A stretch of 64,000 nt of DNA from Heracleum sosnowskyi (taxonomy: Eukaryota > Streptophyta > Magnoliopsida > Apiales > Apiaceae), in NCBI GenBank assembly GCA_030848705.1, contig JAUIZM010000155.1, positions 62,001 to 126,000 on the forward strand, in the 5' to 3' direction. Under the pieces are notes generated by a model. That model was not told the DNA's origin, did not search any database, and worked only from the letters and a program-made list of their open reading frames with translations. Made by a program: the position numbers and the translations under genes. Position 1 is the stretch's first letter; each line of letters begins with the position of its first letter. Shown piece by piece: positions 13,281 to 27,600 of the stretch.

Positions 13281-16200
13281 TATTTTAGCACGTTACAAAA
13301 AAAATCGGAAGAAAAATGTCCGGAACCTCGTTTTTTGAGGGCGTGAAAATGCCAGTGAAACCAGTTTTGGGCCAAAAAGTGGGTTTTTTCCCATTTTCGG
13401 GGGTCGAAAAAACCCATTTCCGGAAATGAAATTTCGCGTTTTTTTGGTTCGTACGTCCATTTTGTACCTCTATTTTAGCACGTGACAAAAAAAATCGGAA
13501 GAAAAATGTCCGGAACCTCGTTTTTTGAGGGCGTGAAAATGCCAGTGAAACCAGTTTTTGGCCAAAAAGTGGGTTTTTTCCCATTTTCGGGGGTCGAAAA
13601 AACCCATTTTTCGGAAATGAAAATTCGCGTTTTTTTGTCCGTACGTCCATTTTGTACCTCTATTTTAGCACGTTACAAAAAAAATCGGAAGAAAAATGTC
13701 CGGAACCTCGTTTTTTGAGGGCGTGAAAATGCCAGTGAAACCAGTTTTGGGCCAAAAAGTGGGTTTTTTCCCATTTTCGGGGGTCGAAAAAACCCATTTC
13801 CGGAAATGAAAATTCGCGTTTTTTGGTCCGTACGTCCATTTTGTACCTCTTTTTTAGCACGTTACAAAAAAAAATCGGAAGAAAAATGTCCGGAACCTCG
13901 TTTTTTGAGGGCGTGAAAATGCCAGTGAAACCAGTTTTTGGCCAAAAAGTGGGTTTTTTCCCATTTTCGGGGGTCGAAAAAACCCATTTCCAGAAATGAA
14001 ATTTCGCGTTTTTTGGTCCGTATGTCCATTTTGTACCTCTATTTTAGCATGTGATAAAAAAAATTGGAAGAAAAATGTCCGGAACCTCGTTTTTTGAGGG
14101 CGTGAAAATGCCAGTGAAACCAGTTTTGGGCCAAAAAGTGGGTTTTTTCCCATTTTCGGGGGTCGAAAAAACCTTTTTTCGGAAATGAAAATTCGCGTTT
14201 TTTGGTCCGTACGTCCATTTTGTAACTCTATTTTAGCATGTGACAAAAAAAATCGGAAGAAAAATGTCCGGAACCTCATTTTTTGAGGGCGTTAAAATGC
14301 CAGTGAAACCAGTTTTTGGCCAAAAAGTGGGTTTTTTCCCATTTTCGGGGGTCGAAAAAACCTTTTTTCGGAAATGAAAATTCGCGTTTTTTTTGTCCGT
14401 ACGTCCATTTTGTACCTCTATTTTAGCACGTTACAAAAAAAATCGGAAGAAAAATGTCCGGAACCTCGTTTTTTGAGGGCGTGAAAATGCCAGTGAAACC
14501 AGTTTTGGGCCAAAAAGTGGGTTTTTTCCCATTTTCGGGGGTCGAAAAAACCCATTTCCGGAAATGAAAATTCGCGTTTTTTGGTCCGTACGTCCATTTT
14601 GTACCTCTTTTTTAGCACGTTACAAAAAAAATCGGAAGAAAAATGTCCGGAACCTCGTTTTTTGAGGGCGTGAAAATGCCAGTGAAACCAGTTTTTGGCC
14701 AAAAAGTGGGTTTTTTCCCACTTTCGGGGGTCGAAAAAACCCATTTCCGGAAATGAAATTTCGCGTTTTTTGGTCCGTACGTCCATTTTGTACCTCTATT
14801 TTAGCACGTGATAAAAAAAATCGGAAGAAAAATGTCCGGAACCTCATTTTTTGAGGGCGTGAAAATGCCAGTGAAACCAGTTTTGGGCCAAAAAGTGGGT
14901 TTTTTCCCATTTTCGGGGGTCAAAAAAACCCATTTCCGGAAATGAAAATTCGCGTTTTTTGGTCCGTACGTCCATTTTGTACCTCTATTTTAGCACGTTA
15001 CAAAAAAAATCGGAAGAAAAATGTCCGGAACCTCGTTTTTTGAGGGCGTGAAAATGCCAGTGAAACCAGTTTTTGGCCAAAAAGTGGGTTTTTTCCCATT
15101 TTCGGGGGTCGAAAAAACCCATTTCCAGAAATGAAATTTCGCGTTTTTTGGTCCGTATGTCCATTTTGTACCTCTATTTTAGCATGTGATAAAAAAAATT
15201 GGAAGAAAAATGTCCGGAACCTCGTTTTTTGAGGGCGTGAAAATGCCAGTGAAACCAGTTTTGGGCCAAAAAGTGGGTTTTTTCCCATTTTCGGGGGTCG
15301 AAAAAACCTTTTTTCGGAAATGAAAATTCGCGTTTTTTGGTCCGTACGTCCATTTTGTAACTCTATTTTAGCACGTGACAAAAAAAATCGGAAGAAAAAT
15401 GTCCGGAACCTCATTTTTTGAGGGCGTTAAAATGCCAGTGAAACCAGTTTTTGGCCAAAAAGTGGGTTTTTTCCCATTTTCGGGGGTCGAAAAAACCTTT
15501 TTTCGGAAATGAAAATTCGCGTTTTTTTGTCCGTACGTCCATTTTGTACCTCTATTTTAGCACGTTACAAAAAAAATCGGAAGAAAAATGTCCGGAACCT
15601 CGTTTTTTGAGGGCGTGAAAATGCCAGTGAAACCAGTTTTGGGCCAAAAAGTGGGTTTTTTCCCATTTTCGGGGGTCGAAAAAACCCATTTCCGGAAATG
15701 AAAATTCGCGTTTTTTGGTCCGTACGTCCATTTTGTACCTCTTTTTTAGCACGTTACAAAAAAAATCGGAAGAAAAATGTCCGGAACCTCGTTTTTTGAG
15801 GGCGTGAAAATGCCAGTGAAACCAGTTTTTGGCCAAAAAGTGGGTTTTTTCCCACTTTCGGGGGTCGAAAAAACCCATTTCCGGAAATGAAATTTCGCGT
15901 TTTTTGGTCCGTACGTCCATTTTGTACCTCTATTTTAGCACGTGATAAAAAAAATCGGAAGAAAAATGTCCGGAACCTCATTTTTTGAGGGCGTGAAAAT
16001 GCCAGTGAAACCAGTTTTGGGCCAAAAAGTGGGTTTTTTCCCATTTTCGGGGGTCAAAAAAACCCATTTCCGGAAATGAAAATTCGCGTTTTTTGGTCCG
16101 TACGTCCATTTTGTACCTCTATTTTAGCACGTTACAAAAAAAATCGGAAGAAAAATGTCCGGAACCTCGTTTTTTGAGGGCGTGAAAATGCCAGTGAAAC

Positions 16201-16500
16201 CAGTTTTTGGCCAAAAAGTGGGTTTTTTCCCATTTTCGGGGGTCGAAAAAACCCATTTCCAGAAATGAAATTTCGCGTTTTTTGGTCCGTATGTCCATTT
16301 TGTACCTCTATTTTAGCATGTGATAAAAAAAATTGGAAGAAAAATGTCCGGAACCTCGTTTTTTGAGGGCGTGAAAATGCCAGTGAAACCAGTTTTGGGC
16401 CAAAAAGTGGGTTTTTTCCCATTTTCGGGGGTCGAAAAAACCTTTTTTCGGAAATGAAAATTCGCGTTTTTTGGTCCGTACGTCCATTTTGTAACTCTAT
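13281..16500. repeat. Type A block 2, hexamers of 1,134 bp
   Basis: Monomers return to the type A set (cacgttac, cccactttcgg, gcatgtgata, gcgttaaaatg). Variants at 14,418, 14,620 and 14,998 recur exactly 1,134 bases later. The gcatgtgata monomer occurs near 14,047, 15,182 and 16,317. This block separates two related type B blocks, giving an A-B-A-B order over the first 19 kb. Confidence 0.85.
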
Positions 16501-18900
16501 TTTAGCACGTGACAAAAAAAATCGGAAGAAAAATGTCCGGAACCTCGTTTTTTGAGGGCGTGAAAATGCCAGTGAAACCAGTTTTGGACCAAAAAGTGGG
16601 TTTTTTCCCATTTTCGGGGGTCGAAAAAACCCATTTCCGGAAATGAAATTTCGCGTTTTTTTGGTTCGTACGTCCATTTTGTACCTCTATTTTAGCACGT
16701 GACAAAAAAAATCGGAAGAAAAATGTCCGGAACCTCATTTTTTGAGGGCGTGAAAATGCCAGTGAAACCAGTTTTTGGCCAAAAAGTGGGTTTTTTCCCA
16801 TTTTCGGGGGTCGAAAAAACCCATTTCCGGAAATGAAATTTCGCGTTTTTTGGTCCGTACGTCCATTTTGTACCTCTATTTTAGCACGTGACAAAAACAA
16901 TCGGAAGAAAAATGTCCGAAACCACGTTTTTTGAGGGCGTGAAAATGCCAGTGAAACCAGTTTTGGGCCAAAAAGTGGGTTTTTTCCCATTTTCGGGGGT
17001 CGAAAAAACCCTTTTTCGGAAATGAAAATTCGCGTTTTTTGGTCCGTACGTCCATTTTGTAACTCTATTTTAGCACGTGACAAAAAAAATCGGAAGAAAA
17101 ATGTCCGGAACCTCGTTTTTTGAGGGCGTGAAAATGCCAGTGAAACCAGTTTTGGGCCAAAAAGTGGGTTTTTTCCCATTTTCGGGGGTCGAAAAAACCC
17201 ATTTCCGGAAATGAAATTTCGCGTTTTTTTGGTCCGTACGTCCATTTTGTACCTCTATTTTAGCACGTGACAAAAAAAATCGGAAGAAAAATGTCCGGAA
17301 CCTCGTTTTTTGAGGGCGTGAAAATGCCAGTGAAACCAGTTTTTGGCCAAAAAGTGGGTTTTTTCCCATTTTCGGGGGTCGAAAAAACCCATTTCCGGAA
17401 ATGAAATTTCGCGTTTTTTGGTCCGTACGTCCATTTTGTACCTCTATTTTAGCACGTGACAAAAACAATCGGAAGAAAAATGTCCGAAACCACGTTTTTT
17501 GAGGGCGTGAAAATGCCAGTGAAACCAGTTTTGGGCCAAAAAGTGGGTTTTTTCCCATTTTCGGGGGTCGAAAAAACCCTTTTTCGGAAATGAAAATTCG
17601 CGTTTTTTGGTCCGTACGTCCATTTTGTAACTCTATTTTAGCACGTGACAAAAAAAATCGGAAGAAAAATGTCCGGAACCTCGTTTTTTGAGGGCGTGAA
17701 AATGCCAGTGAAACCAGTTTTGGGCCAAAAAGTGGGTTTTTTCCCATTTTCGGGGGTCGAAAAAACCCATTTCCGGAAATGAAATTTCGCGTTTTTTTGG
17801 TCCGTACGTCCATTTTGTACCTCTATTTTAGCACGTGACAAAAAAAATTGGAAGAAAAATGTCCGGAACCTCGTTTTTTGAGGGCGTGAAAATGCTAGTG
17901 AAACCAGTTTTTGGCCAAAAAGTGGGTTTTTTCCCATTTTCGGGGGTCGAAAAAACCCATTTCCGGAAATGAAATTTCGCGTTTTTTGGTCCGTACGTCC
18001 ATTTTGTACCTCTATTTTAGCATGTGACAAAAACAATCGGAAGAAAAATGTCTGAAACCTCGTTTTTTGAGGGCGTGAAAATGCCAGTGAAACCAGTTTT
18101 TGGGCCAAAAAGTGGGTTTTTTCCCATTTTCGGGGGTCGAAAAAACCCTTTTTCGGAAATGAAAATTCGCGTTTTTTGGTCCGTACGTCCATTTTGTAAC
18201 TCTATTTTAGCACGTGACAAAAAAAATCGGAAGAAAAATGTCCGGAACCTCGTTTTTTGAGGGCGTGAAAATGCCAGTGAAACCAGTTTTGGGCCAACAG
18301 TGGGTTTTTTCCCATTTTGGGGGTCTAAAAAACCCATTTCCGGAAATGAAATTTCGCGTTTTTTTGGTCCGTACGTCCATTTTGTACCTCTATTTTAGCA
18401 CGTGACAAAAAAAATCGGAAGAAAAATGTCCGGAATCTCGTTTTTTGAGGGCGTGAAAATGCTAGTGAAACCAGTTTTTGGCCAAAAAGTGGGTTTTTTC
18501 CCATTTTCGGGGGTCGAAAAAACCCATTTCCGGAAATGAAAATTCGCGTTTTTTGGTCCGTACGTCCATTTTGTACCTCTATTTTAGCACGTGACAAAAA
18601 CAATCGGAAGAAAAATGTCCGAAACCTCGTTTTTTGAGGGCGTGAAAATGCCAGTGAAACCAGTTTTGGGCCAAAAAGTGGGTTTTTTCCCATTTTCGGG
18701 GGTCGAAAAAACCCATTTCCGGAAATGAAAATTCGCGTTTTTTGGTCCATACGTCCATTTTGTACCTCTATTTTAGCACGTGACAAAAAAAATCGGAAGA
18801 AAAATGTCCGGAACCTCGTTTTTTGAGGGCGTGAAAATGCCAGTGAAACCAGTTTTGGGCCAAAAAGTGGGTTTTTTCCCATTTTCGGGGGTCGAAAAAA
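16501..18900. repeat. Type B block 2 with 568-bp trimers
   Basis: Three successive trimers begin near 16,502, 17,070 and 17,638, an offset of 568 bases (three monomers, one of 190 bp). Each has one monomer with gtaactc, one with gcgtttttttgg and one with acaaaaacaatcgg. The third trimer is more diverged, with gctagtg, gcatgtgac and gtctgaaacc. The block ends in monomers with ccaacagtggg and ttttgggggtct near 18,295-18,330, also seen near 24,900 and 26,410. Confidence 0.85.
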
Positions 18901-21042
18901 CTAATTTCCGGAAATGAAATTTCGCGTTTTTTGGTCCGTACGTCCATTTTGTACCTCTATTTTAGCACGTGGCAAAAAAAATTGGAAGAAAAATGTCCGG
19001 AACCTCGTTTTTTGAGGGCGTGAAAATGCCAGTGAAACCAGTTTTGGGCCAAAAAGTGGGTTTTTTTCCATTTTCGGGGGTCGAAAAAACCCATTTTCGG
19101 AAATGAAATTTCGTGTTTTTTGGTCCGTACATCCATTTTGTACCTCTATTTTAGCACGTGATAAAAAAAATCGGAAGAAAAATGTCCGGAACCTCGTTTT
19201 TTGAGGGCGTGAAAATACCAGTGAAACCAGTTTTGGGCCAAAAAGTAGGTTTTTTCCCATTTTCGGGGGTCGAAAAAACCCATTTCCGGAAATGAAATTT
19301 CTTGTTTTTTGGTCCGTACGTACATTTTGTACCTCTATTTTAGCCCGTGAAAAAAAATCGGAAGAAAAATGTCCGGAACCTCATTTTTTGAGGGCGTGAA
19401 AATGCCAGTGAAACCAATTTTTGGCCAAAAATTGGGTATTTTCCCATTTTCGGGGGTCAAAAAAACCCATTTCCGGAAATGAAATTTCGCGTTTTTTGGT
19501 CCGTACGTCCATTTTGTACCTCTATTTTAGCACGTGATAAAAAAAATCGGAAGAAAAATGTCCGGAACCTCGTTTTTTGAGGGCGTGAAAATGCCAGTGA
19601 AACCAGTTTTGGGCCAAAAAGTGGGTTTTTTCCCATTTTCGGGGGTCGAAAAAACCCATTTACGGAAATGAAAATTCGCGTTTTTTGGTCCGTACGTCCA
19701 TTTTGTACCTCTATTTTAGCACGTTACAAAAAAAATCGGAAGAAAAATGTCCGGAACCTCGTTTTTTGAGGGCGTGAAAATGCTAGTGAAACCAGTTTTT
19801 GGCCAAAAAGTGGGTTTTTCCCATTTTCGGGGGTCGAAAAAACCCATTTCCAGAAATGAAATTTCGCGTTTTTTGGTCCGTACGTCCATTTTGTACCTCT
19901 ATTTTAGCACGTGATAAAAAAAATTGGAAGAAAAATGTCCGGAACCTCATTTTTTGAGGGCGTGAAAATGCCAGTGAAACCAGTTTTGGGCCAAAAAGTG
20001 GGTTTTTTCCCATTTTCGGGGGTCGAAAAAACCCTTTTTCGGAAATGAAAATTCGCGTTTTTTGGTCCGTACGTCCATTTTGTAACTCTATTTTAGCACG
20101 TGACAAAAAAAATCGGAAGAAAAATGTCCGGAACCTCGTTTTTTGAGGGCGTGAAAATGCCAGTGAAACCAGTTTTGGGCCAAAAAGTGGGTTTTTTCCC
20201 ATTTTCGGGGGTCGAAAAAACCCATTTCCGGAAATGAAATTTCATGTTTTTTGGTCCGTACGTCCATTTTGTACCTCTATTTTAGCACGTGATAAAAAAA
20301 ATCGGAAGAAAAATGTCCGGAACCTCGTTTTTTGAGGGCGTGAAAATGCCAGTGAAACCAGTTTTGGGCCAAAAAGTGGGTTTTTTCCCATTTTCGGGGG
20401 TCGAAAAAACCCATTTCCCGAAATGAAATTTCTTGTTTTTTGGTCCGTACGTACATTTTGTACCTCTATTTTAGCACGTGAAAAAAAATCGGAAGAAAAA
20501 TGTCCGGAACCTCGTTTTTTGAGGGCGTGAAAATGCCAGTGAAACCAGTTTTTGGCCAAAAATTGGGTTTTTTCCCATTTTCGGGGGTCGAAAAAACCCA
20601 TTTCCGGAAATGAAATTTCGCGTTTTTTGGTCCGTACGTCCATTTTGTACCTCTATTTTAGCACGTGATAAAAAAAATCGGAAGAAAAATGTCCGGAACC
20701 TCGTTTTTTGAGGGCGTGAAAATGCCAGTGAAACCAGTTTTGGGCCAAAAAGTGGGTTTTTTCCCATTTTCGGGGGTCGAAAAAACCCTTTTTCGGAAAT
20801 GAAAATTCGCGTTTTTTGGTCCGTACGTCCATTTAGTAACTCTATTTTAGCACGTGACAAAAAAAATCGGAAGAAAAATGTCCGGAACCTCGTTTTTTGA
20901 GGGCGTGAAAATGCCAGTGAAACCAGTTTTGGGCCAAAAAGTGGGTTTTTTCCCATTTTCGGGGGTCGAAAAAACCCATTTCCGGAAATGAAATTTCGCG
21001 TTTTTTGGTCCGTACGTCCATTTTGTACCTCTATTTTAGCAC

Positions 21043-23560
21043 GTGACAAAAAAAATCGGAAGAAAAATGTCCGGAACCTCGTTTTTTGAGGGCGTGAAAA
21101 TGCCAGTGAAACCAGTTTTGGGCCAAAAGTGGGTTTTTTCCCATTTTTGGGGGTCTAAAAAACCCATTTCCGGAAATGAAATTTCGCGTTTTTTTGGTCC
21201 GTACGTCCATTTTGTACCTCTATTTTAGCACGTGACAAAAAAAATCGGAAGAAAAATGTCTGGAACCTCGTTTTTTGAGGGCGTGAAAATGCTAGTGAAA
21301 CCAGTTTTTGGCCAAAAAGTGGGTTTTTTCCCATTTTCGGGGGTCGAAAAAACCCATTTCCGGAAATGAAAATTCGCGTTTTTTGGTCCGTACGTCCATT
21401 TTGTACCTCTATTTTAGCACGTGACAAAAACAATCGGAAGAAAAATGTCCGGAACCTCGTTTTTTGAGGGCGTGAAAATGCCAGTGAAACCAGTTTTGGG
21501 CCAAAAAGTGGGTTTTTTCCCATTTTCGGGGGTCGAAAAAACCAATTTCCGGAAATGAAATTTCGCGTTTTTTGGTCCGTACGTCCATTTTGTACCTCTA
21601 TTTTAGCACGTGGCAAAAAAATTGGAAGAAAAATGTCCGGAACCTCGTTTTTTGAGGGCGTGAAAATGCCAGTGAAACCAGTTTTGGGCCAAAAAGTGGG
21701 TTTTTTTCCATTTTCGGCGGTCGAAAAAACCCATTTCCGGAAATGAAATTTCGTGTTTTTTCGTCCGTACGTCCATTTTGTACCTCTATTTTAGCACGTG
21801 ATAAAAAAAATCGGAAGAAAAATGTCCGGAACCTCGTTTTTTGAGGGCGTGAAAATGCCAGTGAAACCAATTTTGGGCCAAAAAGTGGGTTTTTTCCCAT
21901 TTTCGGGGGTCGAAAAAACCCATTTCCGAAAATGAAATTTCTTGTTTTTTGGTCCGTACGTACATTTTGTACCTCTATTTTAGCACGTGAAAAAAAATCG
22001 GAAGAAAAATGTCCGGAACCTCGTTTTTTGAGGGCGTGAAAATGCCAGTGAAACCAGTTTTGGGCCAAAAAGTGGGTTTTTTTCCATTTTCGGGGGTCGA
22101 AAAAACCTTTTTTCGGAAATGAAAATTCGCGTTTTTTTGTCCGTACGTCCATTTTGTACCTCTATTTTAGCACGTTACAAAAAAAATCGGAAGAAAAATG
22201 TCCGGAACCTCGTTTTTTGAGGGCGTGAAAATGCCAGTGAAACCAGTTTTGGGCCAAAAAGTGGGTTTTTTCCCATTTTCGGGGGTCGAAAAAACCCTTT
22301 TTCGGAAATGAAAATTCGCGTTTTTTGGTCCGTACGTCCATTTAGTAACTCTATTTTAGCACGTGACAAAAAAAATCGGAAGAAAAATGTCCGGAACCTC
22401 GTTTTTTGAGGGCGTGAAAATGCCAGTGAAACCAGTTTTGGGCCAAAAAGTGGGTTTTTTCCCATTTTCGGGGGTCGAAAAAACCCATTTCCGGAAATGA
22501 AATTTCGCGTTTTTTGGTCCCTACGTCCATTTTGTACCTCTATTTTAGCACGTGACAAAAAAAATCGGAAGAAAAATGTCCGGAACCTCGTTTTTTGAGG
22601 GCGTGAAAATGCCAGTGAAACCAGTTTTGGGCCAAAAGTGGGTTTTTTCCCATTTTTGGGGGTCTAAAAAACCCATTTCCGGAAATGAAATTTCGCGTTT
22701 TTTTGGTCCGTACGTCCATTTTGTACCTCTATTTTAGCACGTGACAAAAAAAATCGGAAGAAAAATGTCCGGAACCTCGTTTTTTGAGGGCGTGAAAATG
22801 CTAGTGAAACCAGTTTTTGGCCAAAAAGTGGGTTTTTTCCCATTTTCGGGGGTCGAAAAAACCCATTTCCGGAAATGAAAATTCGCGTTTTTTGGTCCGT
22901 ACGTCCATTTTGTACCTCTATTTTAACACGTGACAAAAACAATCGGAAGAAAAATGTCCGGAACCTCGTTTTTTGAGGGCGTGAAAATGCCAGTGAAACC
23001 AGTTTTGGGCCAAAAAGTGGGTTTTTTCCCATTTTCGGGGGTCGAAAAAACCAATTTCCGGAAATGAAATTTCGCGTTTTTTGGTCCGTACGTCCATTTT
23101 GTACCTCTATTTTAGCACGTGGCAAAAAAAATTGGAAGAAAAATGTCCGGAACCTCGTTTTTTGAGGGCGTGAAAATGCCAGTGAAACCAGTTTTGGGCC
23201 AAAAAGTGGGTTTTTTTCCATTTTCGGCGGTCGAAAAAACCCATTTCCGGAAATGAAATTTCGTGTTTTTTGGTCCGTACGTCCATTTTGTACCTCTATT
23301 TTAGCACGTGATAAAAAAAATCGGAAGAAAAATGTCCGGAACCTCGTTTTTTGAGGGCGTGAAAATGCCAGTGAAACCAATTTTGGGCCAAAAAGTGGGT
23401 TTTTTCCCATTTTCGGGGGTCGAAAAAACCCATTTCCGAAAATGAAATTTCTTGTTTTTTGGTCCGTACGTACATTTTGTACCTCTATTTTAGCACGTGA
23501 AAAAAAATCGGAAGAAAAATGTCCGGAACCTCGTTTTTTGAGGGCGTGAAAATGCCAGTG
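21043..23560. repeat. 1,509-bp (8-monomer) partial tandem duplication
   Basis: The series beginning at 21,043 (ccaaaagtggg and ttttgggggtct monomer, then gctagtg, acaaaaacaatcgg, cgtggc, tttcggcgg and ttcttg monomers) recurs from 22,552 at an offset of 1,509. The two copies run in parallel for roughly 1 kb and part near 22,070 and 23,570, where the first has ccttttttcgg and the second has aaaaattggg. The same series recurs at 29,158, 30,479, 33,499, 35,010, 38,031, 39,541, 47,286 and 48,796. Confidence 0.85.
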
Positions 23561-24622
23561 AAACCAGTTTTTGGCCAAAAATTGGGTTTTTTCCCATTTT
23601 CGGGGGTCGAAAAAACCCATTTCCGGAAATGAAAATTCGCGTTTTTTGGTCCATACGTCCATTTTGTACCTCTATTTTAGCACGTGACAAAAAAAATTGG
23701 AAGAAAAATGTCCGGAACCTCGTTTTTTGAGGGCGTGAAAATGCCAGTGAAACCAGTTTTGGGCCAAAAAGTGGGTTTTTTCCCATTTTCGGGGGTCGAA
23801 AAAACCCATTTACGGAAATGAAAATTCGCGTTTTTTGGTCCGTACGTCCATTTTGTACCTCTATTTTAGCACGTGATAAAAAAAATCGGAAGAAAAATGT
23901 CCGGAACCTCGTTTTTTGAGGGCGTGAAAATGCCAGTGAAACCAGTTTTTGGCCAAAAAGTGGGTTTTTTCCCATTTTCGGGGGTCGAAAAAACCCATTT
24001 CCGGAAATGAAATTTCGCGTTTTTTGGTCCGTACGTCCATTTTGTACCTCTATTTTAGCACGTGACAAAAACAATCGGAAGAAAAATGTCCGAAACCACA
24101 TTTTTTGAGGGCGTGAAAATGCCAGTGAAACCAGTTTTGGGCCAAAAAGTGGGTTTTTTCCCATTTTCGGGGGTCGAAAAAACCCTTTTTCGGAAATGAA
24201 AATTCGCGTTTTTTGGTCCGTACGTCCATTTTGTAACTCTATTTTAGCACGTGACAAAAAAAATCGGAAGAAAAATGTCCGGAACCTCGTTTTTTGAGGG
24301 CGTGAAAATGCCAGTGAAACCAGTTTTGGGCCAAAAAGTGGGTTTTTTCCCATTTTCGGGGGTCGAAAAAACCCATTTCCGGAAATGAAATTTCGCGTTT
24401 TTTTGGTCCGTACGTCCATTTTGTACCTCTATTTTAGCACGTGACAAAAAAAATTGGAAGAAAAATGTCCGGAACCTCGTTTTTTGAGGGCGTGAAAATG
24501 CTAGTGAAACCAGTTTTTGGCCAAAAAGTGGGTTTTTTCCCATTTTCGGGGGTCGAAAAAACCCATTTCCGGAAATGAAATTTCGCGTTTTTTGGTCCGT
24601 ACGTCCATTTTGTACCTCTATT

Positions 24623-27600
24623 TTAGCATGTGACAAAAACAATCGGAAGAAAAATGTCTGAAACCTCGTTTTTTGAGGGCGTGAAAATGCCAGTGAAACC
24701 AGTTTTTGGGCCAAAAAGTGGGTTTTTTCCCATTTTCGGGGGTCGAACAAACCCTTTTTCGGAAATGAAAATTCGCGTTTTTTGGTCCGTACGTCCATTT
24801 TGTAACTCTATTTTAGCACGTGACAAAAAAAATCGGAAGAAAAATGTCCGGAACCTCGTTTTTTGAGGGCGTGAAAATGCCAGTGAAACCAGTTTTGGGC
24901 CAACAGTGGGTTTTTTCCCATTTTGGGGGTCTAAAAAACCCATTTCCGGAAATGAAATTTCGCGTTTTTTTGGTCCGTACGTCCATTTTGTACCTCTATT
25001 TTAGCACGTGACAAAAAAAATCGGAAGAAAAATGTCCGGAATCTCGTTTTTTGAGGGCGTGAAAATGCTAGTGAAACCAGTTTTTGGCCAAAAAGTGGGT
25101 TTTTTCCCATTTTCGGCGGTCGAAAAAACCCATTTCCGGAAATGAAAATTCGCGTTTTTTGGTCCGTACGTCCATTTTGTACCTCTATTTTAGCACGTGA
25201 CAAAAACAATCGGAAGAAAAATGTCCGAAACCTCGTTTTTTGAGGGCGTGAAAATGCCAGTGAAACCAGTTTTGGGCCAAAAAGTGGGTTTTTTCCCATT
25301 TTCGGGGGTCGAAAAAACCCATTTCCGTAAATGAAAATTCGCGTTTTTTGGTCCATACGTCCATTTTGTACCTCTATTTTAGCACGTGACAAAAAAAATC
25401 GGAAGAAAAATGTCCGGAACCTCATTTTTTGAGGGCGTGAAAATGCCAGTGAAACCAGTTTTGGGCCAAAAAGTGGGTTTTTCCCATTTTCGGGGGTCGA
25501 AAAAACTAATTTCCGGAAATGAAATTTCGCGTTTTTTGGTCCGTACGTCCATTTTGTACCTCTATTTTAGCACGTGGCAAAAAAAATTGGAAGAAAAATG
25601 TCCGGAACCTCGTTTTTTGAGGGCGTGAAAATGCCAGTGAAACCAGTTTTGGGCCAAAAAGTGGGTTTTTTTCCATTTTCGGGGGTCGAAAAAACCCATT
25701 TCCGGAAATGAAAATTCGCGTTTTTTGGTCCGTACATCCATTTTGTACCTCTATTTTAGCACGTGATAAAAAAAATCGGAAGAAAAATGTCCGGAACCTC
25801 GTTTTTTGAGGGCGTGAAAATACCAGTGAAACCAGTTTTGGGCCAAAAAGTAGGTTTTTTCCCATTTTCGGGGGTCGAAAAAACCCATTTCCGGAAATGA
25901 AATTTCTTGTTTTTTGGTCCGTACGTACATTTTGTACCTCTATTTTAGCCCGTGAAAAAAAATCGGAAGAAAAATGTCCGGAACCTCATTTTTTGAGGGC
26001 GTGAAAATGCCAGTGAAACCAGTTTTTGGCCAAAAAGTGGGTTTTTTCCCATTTTCGGGGGTCGAAAAAACCCATTTCCGGAAATGAAATTTCGCGTTTT
26101 TTGGTCCGTACGTCCATTTTGTACCTCTATTTTAGCATGTGACAAAAACAATCGGAAGAAAAATGTCTGAAACCTCGTTTTTTGAGGGCGTGAAAATGCC
26201 AGTGAAACCAGTTTTTGGGCCAAAAAGTGGGTTTTTTCCCATTTTCGGGGGTCGAACAAACCCTTTTTCGGAAATGAAAATTCGCGTTTTTTGGTCCGTA
26301 CGTCCATTTTGTAACTCTATTTTAGCACGTGACAAAAAAAATCGGAAGAAAAATGTCCGGAACCTCGTTTTTTGAGGGCGTGAAAATGCCAGTGAAACCA
26401 GTTTTGGGCCAACAGTGGGTTTTTTCCCATTTTGGGGGTCTAAAAAACCCATTTCCGGAAATGAAATTTCGCGTTTTTTTGGTCCGTACGTCCATTTTGT
26501 ACCTCTATTTTAGCACGTGACAAAAAAAATCGGAAGAAAAATGTCCGGAATCTCGTTTTTTGAGGGCGTGAAAATGCTAGTGAAACCAGTTTTTGGCCAA
26601 AAAGTGGGTTTTTTCCCATTTTCGGCGGTCGAAAAAACCCATTTCCGGAAATGAAAATTCGCGTTTTTTGGTCCGTACGTCCATTTTGTACCTCTATTTT
26701 AGCACGTGACAAAAACAATCGGAAGAAAAATGTCCGAAACCTCGTTTTTTGAGGGCGTGAAAATGCCAGTGAAACCAGTTTTGGGCCAAAAAGTGGGTTT
26801 TTTCCCATTTTCGGGGGTCGAAAAAACCCATTTCCGTAAATGAAAATTCGCGTTTTTTGGTCCATACGTCCATTTTGTACCTCTATTTTAGCACGTGACA
26901 AAAAAAATCGGAAGAAAAATGTCCGGAACCTCATTTTTTGAGGGCGTGAAAATGCCAGTGAAACCAGTTTTGGGCCAAAAAGTGGGTTTTTCCCATTTTC
27001 GGGGGTCGAAAAAACTAATTTCCGGAAATGAAATTTCGCGTTTTTTGGTCCGTACGTCCATTTTGTACCTCTATTTTAGCACGTGGCAAAAAAAATTGGA
27101 AGAAAAATGTCCGGAACCTCGTTTTTTGAGGGCGTGAAAATGCCAGTGAAACCAGTTTTGGGCCAAAAAGTGGGTTTTTTTCCATTTTCGGGGGTCGAAA
27201 AAACCCATTTCCGGAAATGAAAATTCGCGTTTTTTGGTCCGTACATCCATTTTGTACCTCTATTTTAGCACGTGATAAAAAAAATCGGAAGAAAAATGTC
27301 CGGAACCTCGTTTTTTGAGGGCGTGAAAATACCAGTGAAACCAGTTTTGGGCCAAAAAGTAGGTTTTTTCCCATTTTCGGGGGTCGAAAAAACCCATTTC
27401 CGGAAATGAAATTTCTTGTTTTTTGGTCCGTACGTACATTTTGTACCTCTATTTTAGCCCGTGAAAAAAAATCGGAAGAAAAATGTCCGGAACCTCATTT
27501 TTTGAGGGCGTGAAAATGCCAGTGAAACCAGTTTTTGGCCAAAAATTGGGTTTTTTCCCATTTTCGGGGGTCAAAAAAACCCATTTCCGGAAATGAAATT

